DNA of 13,418 bases, taken from positions 1 to 13,418 of the forward strand of contig JAKQSH010000264.1 in NCBI GenBank assembly GCA_029570245.1, in the 5' to 3' direction. Shown here one piece after another: positions 7,510 to 13,418 of the stretch. Positions within the stretch are counted from its first letter, which is position 1. Every line of letters begins with the position of its first letter. The notes under the pieces are model-generated. The model saw nothing but the letters and a program-made list of their open reading frames with translations, made no database searches and was not told the DNA's origin. A program made the position numbers and the translations under genes. The stretch comes from Deltaproteobacteria bacterium. Its GTDB lineage: Bacteria > Myxococcota_A > SURF-8.

Positions 7510-8730
7510 ATGGCGTGTCGTTCGTGTGGTGAGCAGAAGCTGTTGGAACTGCTTGATCTGGGAGAAACTCCGCTGGCGAATTCTCTATTGAGCGGCGACG
7601 AATTGTCGTCGCCGGAAGAAAAATTTCCTTTACAGCTGTTTTTCTGTCCATCATGCAGTCTGGTGCAGATAGGCGAAAGCGTTCCGCCGGAAAAAATGTT
7701 CAGCAAATATCGTTATTTCTCGTCATACTCAGACACCATGCTGGCGCATTCGCAGAAGCTGGCTGAGCGTGTTATTGCCGATAGAAAGCTTGGGGCCGAC
7801 AGTCTCGTAATTGAAGTGGCAAGCAATGACGGTTATCTGTTGCAATTCTACAAAAACAGGGGCGTCGGCGTTCTCGGAATCGAGCCGGCGCGCAACGTCG
7901 CAAATCATGCCATAGAGGTTAAAGGCATTCCGACTCTGGTGGAATTTTTCGGGGCGGAATTCGCGGCAGAATACGTGCGCCGCAACTCACGCTGTGACGT
8001 TCTTCACGCAAACAACGTTTTCGCTCATGTGCCGGATATCAACGGTTTTGCAGAAGGGATCAGAACAATACTTAAATCGGACGGCGTGGCTTATCTTGAG
8101 TCGCCGTATCTTAAAAATCTGCTCGACAACTGTGAGTTCGACACCATTTATCACGAACATCTTTTCTACTATTCTCTAACTGCACTGGACAGGCTGTTCG
8201 CCAGACACGGTATGCTGATTTTCGACGCCGAAAAAATTCCCATTCATGGCGGTTCGATGCGAATTCACGTCTGCCATGCAGGATATATGGCGCGCAGCGA
8301 GCGGGCCACACGTCTGCTGGCAGAAGAACTGGAGTGGGGTGTCGATTCTCCTGCGACATATTTGAATTTCTCTGAAAAAGTTCAGAATCTGAAGAAAGAC
8401 CTCTGCTGGCTGCTGCACGATCTCAAATCGCAGGGCAAACGCATTGCCGCATATGGTGCAGCGGCCAAGGGCAGTACGCTTATCAATTATTTCGACCTGG
8501 GAAGGGAGCTTATTGATTTTGTCGCAGACAGAAGTCCGCACAAACAGGGATTGTTTATGCCCGGCAAACATATTCCAATAGTTGCCGTTGATGTGCTGCT
8601 TGAAAAAATGCCGGATTATGTGCTTCTTTTCACCTGGAATTTTGCCGATGAAATACTGGAGCAGCAGAAGGAGTATCGCCGACGTGGCGGCAGGTTTATA
8701 ATACCGATTCCAGAACCTACTATTTTGTGA
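7510..8730 (+). CDS. Zinc-binding SAM-dependent sugar C-methyltransferase (TylCIII/NovU/TcaB9-like)
   Basis: 406 residues, the normal length for this three-domain family, which adds a methyl group to a ring carbon of a 4-keto nucleotide sugar. The N-terminal zinc module shows Cys3, Cys6, Cys46 and Cys49 ('CRSCG', 'FFCPSCS'), with the family phrase 'LDLGETPLANSLL' between them. The SAM fold follows, with motif I 'VIEVASNDGYLLQ' (100-112) and 'VLGIEPARNVA'. The 'IYHEHLFYYS' stretch (Tyr214, Glu216, His217) matches the region carrying the catalytic Tyr, Glu and His in TcaB9-type enzymes, and 'GGSMRIHV' follows. The C-terminal domain has the characteristic 'AAYGAAAKGSTLINY' (about 313-327). GGAGG lies 9 bases before the start. 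It sits between the dehydratase and epimerase genes, as expected for branched-sugar synthesis. The methylated carbon and sugar are unknown. Confidence 0.87.
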   Translation: MACRSCGEQKLLELLDLGETPLANSLLSGDELSSPEEKFPLQLFFCPSCSLVQIGESVPPEKMFSKYRYFSSYSDTMLAHSQKLAERVIADRKLGADSLVIEVASNDGYLLQFYKNRGVGVLGIEPARNVANHAIEVKGIPTLVEFFGAEFAAEYVRRNSRCDVLHANNVFAHVPDINGFAEGIRTILKSDGVAYLESPYLKNLLDNCEFDTIYHEHLFYYSLTALDRLFARHGMLIFDAEKIPIHGGSMRIHVCHAGYMARSERATRLLAEELEWGVDSPATYLNFSEKVQNLKKDLCWLLHDLKSQGKRIAAYGAAAKGSTLINYFDLGRELIDFVADRSPHKQGLFMPGKHIPIVAVDVLLEKMPDYVLLFTWNFADEILEQQKEYRRRGGRFIIPIPEPTIL

Positions 8731-8739
8731 GAATACGGC

Positions 8740-9273
8740 ATGGCGATTTTTGAGGAAACCGGGATTGAAGGTGCGTTTCTCATCCGCCCGGAAAGGATTG
8801 AAGATGAGCGCGGCTATTTTGCCCGCACCTGGTGCAGGGCGGAGTTCTCTGCCCGCCATCTGGAAACACGTCTTCTGCAGTGCAGCACTTCTTTCAATAA
8901 AGCAAAAGGAACATTGCGCGGCATGCATTATCAGGCTGCGCCTTATGGAGAAGTAAAGCTTGTCCGTTGCACCAGAGGCGCAATTTACGATGTTATTCTT
9001 GATCTGCGCCGCGAATCTTCTTCATTCGGTCGCTGGCAGGCTTTTGAACTCAGCGCAGAAAACGGTCTGATGCTTTACATTCCACAACAGGTTGCACACG
9101 GTTTTCAGACGCTGGAAGACTCCAGTGAGGTTTTTTATCAAATATCGGAAATCCATGTTCCATCGGCAGCGCGCGGTGTCCGATACAACGATCCGGCCTT
9201 TGAAATATCCTGGCCGCAGCCGGTGACGAGCATATCCGAACGTGACTCCTCTTATTCTGATTACAGGAAATAA
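8740..9273 (+). CDS. RmlC-type dTDP-4-dehydrorhamnose 3,5-epimerase family protein
   Basis: 177-residue cupin, close to the usual 180, that inverts C3 and/or C5 of a 4-keto-6-deoxy nucleotide sugar. The family motifs are in order: 'DERGYFARTW' (22-31), 'LRGMHYQ' with the catalytic His63, 'KLVRCTRGAIYDVILDLR' (73-90), 'IPQQVAHGF' with His120, 'VFYQ' with Tyr133, 'GVRYNDPAF' and a C-terminal Asp169. By alignment with the Salmonella enzyme, the His63/Tyr133/Asp170 catalytic set is present. The substrate-side 'YY' of rhamnose-pathway enzymes (138-139) is Ile-His here, so the sugar or the number of inverted centres may differ. It begins 9 bases after the C-methyltransferase stop, with a weak ribosome site. 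No rmlA, rmlB or rmlD lies beside it, so a rhamnose role is not supported and the symbol rmlC is withheld. Confidence 0.85.
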   Translation: MAIFEETGIEGAFLIRPERIEDERGYFARTWCRAEFSARHLETRLLQCSTSFNKAKGTLRGMHYQAAPYGEVKLVRCTRGAIYDVILDLRRESSSFGRWQAFELSAENGLMLYIPQQVAHGFQTLEDSSEVFYQISEIHVPSAARGVRYNDPAFEISWPQPVTSISERDSSYSDYRK

Positions 9274-9275
9274 AT

Positions 9276-10097
9276 ATGAGCACAGAAGACAGAAAACGCA
9301 TCGACGCGGAAAAAGTCAGGCAATACTGGGAAGAGCGTGCCAGAGAGTTTGCCGGCAACCCGGACGCCACCACAAACGATGTTTATCTGCGCGAACTTGA
9401 AGCCCGCACTCTTGTTGAGCAATTGCAGGCTCTCGATCTGCCTGACGGCGCCGAAGTTCTGGATGTCGGTTGCGGCAACGGCTACACGCTGCTTATAATA
9501 GCGGAGCACTTCGAGAAGTTGCGCTTTGTAGGTATGGATTATTCCGCCGCCATGATTGAATCCGCCGCAACTCTTCTGGCTGGCAGGCCGAATCTGAAAA
9601 ATCGCGTGTCTTTTATGGTTGGTGACGTAACGCGTCTGAACGAATTCATCGGGGATCGCCTTTTCGACTGCATTATGAGCGATCGTTGTCTTATAAACCT
9701 GGCATCATTTGAAGTTCAATCCGAAGCCATAGGCTCTCTGTCGAAGCATCTTAAAGCCGGCGGACATTTTGTGGCCATCGAGAATTTCATGGAAGGACAA
9801 CGGGAATTGAACGAGGCTCGTGCCGCTCTCGGTCTTCCAGAAATTCCGGTGCGCTGGCACAACATATTTTTTAACGAAGACGAATTTGTGGAAGTGTGTC
9901 AGAAACATTTTACAGACGTGCGGATTCACGAATTTGCCAGTTCGTATTATTTTGCCACCAGAGTTATTTATTCAGGCATGTGCAGAATGCAGGGCGTAGA
10001 GCCTGATTATAGGCACGAAATTCACCAGCTGGCAGTGAAGCTTCCTGTGAGTGGCAGGTTCTGCCCCATAAGAATGGCCGTTATGAAACTCAAATAA
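9276..10097 (+). CDS. Class I SAM-dependent methyltransferase
   Basis: 273 residues with a clear Rossmann-like SAM domain: motif I 'EVLDVGCGNGY' (60-70), an acidic post-I position in 'FVGMDYSAAMIESA', 'VSFMVGDVTRL' and 'FDCIMSDRCLINL' around motifs II and III, then 'LKAGGHFVAIENF'. The N-terminal stretch 'YWEERAREFAG' is common in small-molecule methyltransferases. The C-terminal third (about 200-273) has no motif I recognise. It probably methylates a hydroxyl or amino group of the sugar or glycan made by this operon, but the acceptor is not readable. AGGA lies 7 bases before the ATG and the gene starts only 2 bases after the epimerase stop, implying coupled translation. Confidence 0.82.
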   Translation: MSTEDRKRIDAEKVRQYWEERAREFAGNPDATTNDVYLRELEARTLVEQLQALDLPDGAEVLDVGCGNGYTLLIIAEHFEKLRFVGMDYSAAMIESAATLLAGRPNLKNRVSFMVGDVTRLNEFIGDRLFDCIMSDRCLINLASFEVQSEAIGSLSKHLKAGGHFVAIENFMEGQRELNEARAALGLPEIPVRWHNIFFNEDEFVEVCQKHFTDVRIHEFASSYYFATRVIYSGMCRMQGVEPDYRHEIHQLAVKLPVSGRFCPIRMAVMKLK

Positions 10098-10117
10098 AGA
10101 ACAGGGCGGTGAGCGTC

Positions 10118-10843
10118 ATGCACTTCGATGAGGAAAGAAGGAAAAGCATTGCAGAATTGGGCGCAGATGACGATCTGAGACGACGGGCTCTTGAATGGCT
10201 TACGGATGTTTCTCGCAAAAAGTACAGTTATCATTTCGACTGGCTTGGACGGCCGATAATTCAGTTTCCGCAGGATATCGTCGCTTCTCAGGAAATTGTC
10301 TGGAAAACCCGTCCCGATCTCATCATCGAAACAGGCATCGCCCGTGGCGGTTCTCTGGTTTTGTGGGCATCGCTGCTCGAAATGATGGGAGGAGAGGGGA
10401 GAGTGCTGGGAATCGACATCGACATCCGCGAGCATAACCGCGCCGCCATTGAGGCTCATCATCTCAGCCGTCGCATAAGCATGCTTGAGGGCTCTTCTGT
10501 CGACGACGGCATCGCCGGGAAGGTTCGGGAAATTGCATCGGAATACAAGCGCGTCATGGTTGTCCTGGACTCAATGCATACTCACGAGCATGTTCTGAAA
10601 GAATTGCAGCTTTATGCCCCGCTGGTAACTGTCGGTTGTTATCTGCTGGTTTTCGATACCATAATCGAATTTCTGCCGGATGATTATTTTCCTGATCGCC
10701 CGTGGGGACGCGGCAACAATCCTTATACTGCATTGCAGGAATATCTTAAAACATGCAGGCGATTTGAGCTTGACCGCGAAATGGAAGACAAGCTTCTCAT
10801 TACGGTCGCTCCGGGCGGATATCTGAAATGCATAGGGGAGTGA
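10118..10843 (+). CDS. CmcI-family (cephalosporin hydroxylase-like) SAM methyltransferase
   Basis: 241 residues from the ATG at 10118. Numbered from the alternative GTG at 10109, the family signatures are 'IQFPQDIVASQEIVW' (51-65), 'PDLIIETGIARGGS' (69-82), 'RVLGIDIDIREHN' (98-110), 'VVLDSMHTHEHVLKEL' (151-166) and 'VFDTIIEFLP' (181-190). CmcI-type proteins are metal-dependent SAM methyltransferases. Despite the family name 'cephalosporin hydroxylase', relatives in polysaccharide loci are generally taken as sugar O-methyltransferases, as with mycobacterial rhamnosyl O-methyltransferases. Asp and His residues in 'DSMHTHEH' and the Asp of 'VFDT' are plausible metal or substrate ligands. The longest frame starts at GTG 10109, but the ATG at 10118 has GGGCGG and GGTGAG upstream at better spacing. 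It lies 20 bases after the previous methyltransferase and 5 before the aminotransferase. No beta-lactam genes are nearby, so antibiotic synthesis is unlikely. Confidence 0.83.
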   Translation: MHFDEERRKSIAELGADDDLRRRALEWLTDVSRKKYSYHFDWLGRPIIQFPQDIVASQEIVWKTRPDLIIETGIARGGSLVLWASLLEMMGGEGRVLGIDIDIREHNRAAIEAHHLSRRISMLEGSSVDDGIAGKVREIASEYKRVMVVLDSMHTHEHVLKELQLYAPLVTVGCYLLVFDTIIEFLPDDYFPDRPWGRGNNPYTALQEYLKTCRRFELDREMEDKLLITVAPGGYLKCIGE

Positions 10844-10848
10844 ATGAA

Positions 10849-11988
10849 ATGGAGCGCATACCGGTTGCAGGACCGTGGATTACGCAGAAGGAAATCGAAT
10901 ACGTCAAAGACGCCGTCGAAAACGCCTGGTACGGAAATGCCAACATGTATCACGAGCGTTTCGAGCGCGGTTTTGCCGAGTATGTCGGCAGACGGCACGC
11001 AATTGCGCTGCCGTCCTGCACCTCGGCGATTCATCTGGCGCTTATGGCGCTGGGTGTCACCTCCGGTGATGAAGTGATTGTGCCGGACATAACCTGGATA
11101 GCCAGCGCAGCTCCGGTTACTTACGTGGGAGCGTTGCCTGTGTTTGCTGATATGGAGCCCGATACATGGTGCATATCTGCGCAGTCTGTCGAAAGGCTTG
11201 TCGGACCGAAAACCGCAGCTGTTATCGCAGTCGATCTGTACGGCAACATGCCGGATTACGATCGGCTTGAGAGCGTCTGCCGACGTCACGGTCTGCGGCT
11301 GATAGAAGATGCCGCGCAGGCAGCAGGCGGCTCTTATAAGGGGCATAAGGCCGGTTCCATCGGAGACATAAGCGTTTTCAGCTTTCACGGCAGCAAGACG
11401 CTGACGTGCGGTGAAGGCGGCATGCTGCTGACCGATGATGAAAATATTTATCGCCGTTGTCTTTTTCTGCGCGATCACGGACGCTCCTCAGGTTCAAAGA
11501 TGTTCTATAACGATGAAGTTGCGTACAAATACAAAATGTCTTCAATGCAGGCCGCGCTGGGGCTGGCGCAGCTGGAGCGTATCGACGAACTGACTGCCCG
11601 CAAGCGTGAAATGTTCGAATGGTATGCAGAAGCCCTGGCCGGAACTGACGGCATAAGCCTTAATGCAGAGAAGCCGGGTACACTCAACACATACTGGATG
11701 ATTTCGATTCTGCTCGATCCGGTGCTTGGAATAGCAAAAGAATCGCTGATGTCGGCGCTGTCTGCGCATAAAATCGACACCCGTCCGTTCTTTTATCCGC
11801 TGAGTTCGCTTCCGGCGTACAGAGATAACCCCGATATCGCGCGTGCCGCCCACGAAAACGTTCATGCTTACGGCCTGTCGCCTTTCGGCTTGAATCTGCC
11901 GAGCGCACTCTGTCTGTCAAGGACTGAAGTAGAATACGTTGCAGACAAGCTTCGCATTGAGCTTGACTCTCTCAGAAAAAAAGGCTGA
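10849..11988 (+). CDS. DegT/DnrJ/EryC1/StrS-family PLP sugar aminotransferase
   Basis: 379 residues from the ATG at 10849. Fold-type I PLP enzyme predicted to replace a keto group of a nucleotide sugar with an amino group, usually using glutamate. Seen in order: 'IPVAGPWITQKEIEYV', 'ALPSCTSAIHLALMAL' (53-68, cofactor phosphate region), 'DEVIVPDITWIASA', 'IEDAAQAAGGSYKG' with Asp154 and Gln157 against the PLP ring, and 'SFHGSKTLTCGEGGM' with Lys183 as the Schiff-base lysine. This resembles perosamine synthetase-type C4 aminotransferases, but C3 enzymes share the motifs. The longer ORF from 10828 overlaps the previous gene, whereas 10849 has GGGGAG 8 bases upstream and begins 5 bases after that stop. 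It fits a 4-keto sugar made by the dehydratase, although epimerase and C-methyltransferase need the same keto group first, so amination should be late. Confidence 0.9.
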   Translation: MERIPVAGPWITQKEIEYVKDAVENAWYGNANMYHERFERGFAEYVGRRHAIALPSCTSAIHLALMALGVTSGDEVIVPDITWIASAAPVTYVGALPVFADMEPDTWCISAQSVERLVGPKTAAVIAVDLYGNMPDYDRLESVCRRHGLRLIEDAAQAAGGSYKGHKAGSIGDISVFSFHGSKTLTCGEGGMLLTDDENIYRRCLFLRDHGRSSGSKMFYNDEVAYKYKMSSMQAALGLAQLERIDELTARKREMFEWYAEALAGTDGISLNAEKPGTLNTYWMISILLDPVLGIAKESLMSALSAHKIDTRPFFYPLSSLPAYRDNPDIARAAHENVHAYGLSPFGLNLPSALCLSRTEVEYVADKLRIELDSLRKKG

Positions 11989-11989
11989 C

Positions 11990-13418
11990 ATGTCCTCTAA
12001 ATTCAGAGTGAATAAAAAAAGTCTGAAGCAGGCTCATGGGCAGGCGGCACAGAATCGTCAGAAATCAACCGATCTGAATTACGCAATGGAGCTGCATCGC
12101 GCCGGACGTCTTGATGAGGCCGCCGCAATTTACAAATCTGTTCTTGAGAGCGATCCTCAGAACTCTGAAGCGCTGCATCTGCTGGGCGTAATCGCTTCTC
12201 AATCAGGCAAAGCCGGAGAAGCGGTAGCTCTGATATCGAAAGCGATTGCAATCAATCCCAATCAGGCTCAGTATTACGATAATCTGGGCGTTGTATATAT
12301 GAACGTCAACAAGCCGGAAACCGCTGCCGTTTACCATCGCAAGGCGCTCGAAATCGACCCTGCGTATGGCATGGCGCATTACAATCTTGGCGTGTCATGT
12401 CACGCCACAGGCCGCGCAGATGAGGCTCTGCATCATTTTCGCGAGGCGGTAAATATAAATCCGAACCACTACGACGCCCGCAACAACCTGGCCATGATTC
12501 TGTGCGAGCAGGGCTTTTACACCGAGGCGATTGCACATAGTGAAGCTGCAATAAGACTGCGTCCTGATAATGTGAAGAATTTCATAAATATGGCAGACTC
12601 TTTTCTGGGACTCGACAAGCCGAATCAATCAATCGCCTTATATGAAAAAGTGCTGGAAATGGAGCCGGACAACGAACGTGCGCTTTTTTCTCTGGGCGTA
12701 ATCTATATCAAACTGGCGCGCTGGGAAAAGGCTGTCGATTATCTGAAACGCAGTCTGGGAGATTCTGACAACAAAGCGCTGGTAACACAGAAACTGGCCG
12801 AAGCTTATTCGGAAATGCTCGACTGGGATGCGCTGGAGGAAACGCGGCGCAGGTTCAACGAACTCGCCATTGCGCACCAGGGCACGCTTGTGCTAGGCAA
12901 GTGCGATCCGTTCACCGCCATGTGTTCGTCGGTTCCTCCCGATATTATCAAGCTGACCGCCGAAAGCCATTGCCGGAAAGTTCTGTATTATTCTCCCAAA
13001 GTGGATTTCAAATACCGGATGCCCCTGGACGGAAAGCTGAAGATCGGATATCTGTCGCCGGATTTTTCAAAACATGCCGTCGGTTTTCTGTTGAATGACA
13101 TTTTTGCTCTGCATGACAGAAATGAGTTTGAAATATACGGATATCTGCTGCGTAACGAGTTTGACGAGTATACGCAGACAATTCAGAACAGCTGCGATCA
13201 TTTCGAGAATCTTTCGCGTCTTTCGCATGCCGACGCCGCCGCGAAAATAAACTCGGACGGCATAAATATTCTTGTCGATCTCGTCGGGCACACTGCGTAT
13301 TCGCGCGTTCAGATTGCGGCCTTGCGTCCCGCGCCGGTGCAGTGTCACGCCATAGGATACCCAGGAACAATGGGAGCCGATTTCATTGATTACTATATCA
13401 GCAATGAAATATGTGTTC
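11990..13418 (+). CDS. TPR protein with OGT/SPINDLY-type (GT41) glycosyltransferase domain (3' end missing)
   Basis: 476 residues are visible and the frame stays open at the right edge. After a basic N-terminus, about seven 34-residue TPR units run from residue 27 to 259, with consensus positions such as 'AIYKSVLESDPQNSEALHLLG' and 'ALEIDPAYGMAHYNLG'. From about 348 the catalytic half of the GT41 family begins: 'LKIGYLSPDFSKH', whose His362 aligns with human OGT His498, then 'INILVDLVGHT', 'ALRPAPVQ' and 'GYPGT' (456-460). The second catalytic lobe lies beyond the window. GT41 enzymes transfer a sugar, classically GlcNAc, to Ser/Thr of proteins; the TPR superhelix binds the acceptor. In bacteria such genes often sit with flagellin or surface-glycan modification genes. 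It starts 1 base after the aminotransferase stop, with AAGG 5 bases before the ATG. Donor and acceptor are unknown. Confidence 0.9.
   Translation, partial: MSSKFRVNKKSLKQAHGQAAQNRQKSTDLNYAMELHRAGRLDEAAAIYKSVLESDPQNSEALHLLGVIASQSGKAGEAVALISKAIAINPNQAQYYDNLGVVYMNVNKPETAAVYHRKALEIDPAYGMAHYNLGVSCHATGRADEALHHFREAVNINPNHYDARNNLAMILCEQGFYTEAIAHSEAAIRLRPDNVKNFINMADSFLGLDKPNQSIALYEKVLEMEPDNERALFSLGVIYIKLARWEKAVDYLKRSLGDSDNKALVTQKLAEAYSEMLDWDALEETRRRFNELAIAHQGTLVLGKCDPFTAMCSSVPPDIIKLTAESHCRKVLYYSPKVDFKYRMPLDGKLKIGYLSPDFSKHAVGFLLNDIFALHDRNEFEIYGYLLRNEFDEYTQTIQNSCDHFENLSRLSHADAAAKINSDGINILVDLVGHTAYSRVQIAALRPAPVQCHAIGYPGTMGADFIDYYISNEICV

Noticed and set aside
8176..8928. 250-codon minus-strand ORF across the C-methyltransferase and epimerase genes
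   Set aside because: It spans two confidently identified plus-strand genes and their junction, and shows no domain or convincing ribosome site.
6504..9273. Rhamnose (rml) biosynthesis operon
   Set aside because: Only the 3,5-epimerase resembles an rml gene; rmlA and rmlD are absent and the dehydratase has Asp-Lys rather than the RmlB Asp-Glu.
10723..11478. 251-codon minus-strand ORF over the CmcI and aminotransferase genes
   Set aside because: Antisense shadow of two strong genes; no family motif.

Overview
The window holds two divergent gene blocks around a roughly 330-base, AT-rich intergenic region (6174-6503). There are no visible transposons, CRISPR repeats, tRNAs or rRNAs. A TolC-type outer-membrane channel, a lipoprotein periplasmic adaptor and an RND pump together point to a Gram-negative (diderm) bacterium. 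Base composition looks even across both blocks, with no obvious foreign island. The phylum cannot be fixed from this sequence.

Left block, minus strand (1-6173): a complete tripartite efflux operon read right to left. The order is a TetR-family regulator, a membrane fusion (adaptor) lipoprotein, an inner-membrane RND transporter, and a TolC-family outer-membrane protein cut by the left edge. Gaps are 20, 67 and 22 bases, so they are probably co-transcribed. The regulator leads the operon. A perfect 16-bp palindrome (CAACATTCGAATGTTG, 6204-6219) lies just upstream of its best start and is the obvious candidate operator, giving autoregulation and control of the pump.

Right block, plus strand (6504 to the right edge): seven tightly packed genes with gaps of 1 to 20 bases, almost certainly one operon for making and attaching a modified sugar. 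The order is an NDP-sugar 4,6-dehydratase (CDP-glucose/GDP-mannose type), a zinc-binding sugar C-methyltransferase, an RmlC-type 3,5-epimerase, a class I SAM methyltransferase, a CmcI-family (cephalosporin hydroxylase-like) methyltransferase, a DegT/StrS PLP aminotransferase, and a TPR protein fused to an OGT/SPINDLY-type (GT41) glycosyltransferase cut by the right edge. A plausible reading is that the dehydratase makes a 4-keto-6-deoxy nucleotide sugar. The epimerase, C-methyltransferase and aminotransferase would then remodel the ring, one or both other methyltransferases would cap hydroxyls, and the TPR-GT41 enzyme would transfer a sugar, perhaps to protein (flagellin or surface protein) or to a surface glycan. 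No nucleotidylyltransferase supplying the activated sugar is in the window.

Several starts are better placed inside the longest ORF: the RND pump at 4370, TetR at 6173, the CmcI protein at 10118 and the aminotransferase at 10849. Most of the gene content is recognisable family by family. The least explained parts are the substrate and product of the sugar operon and the palindrome-rich divergent control region.
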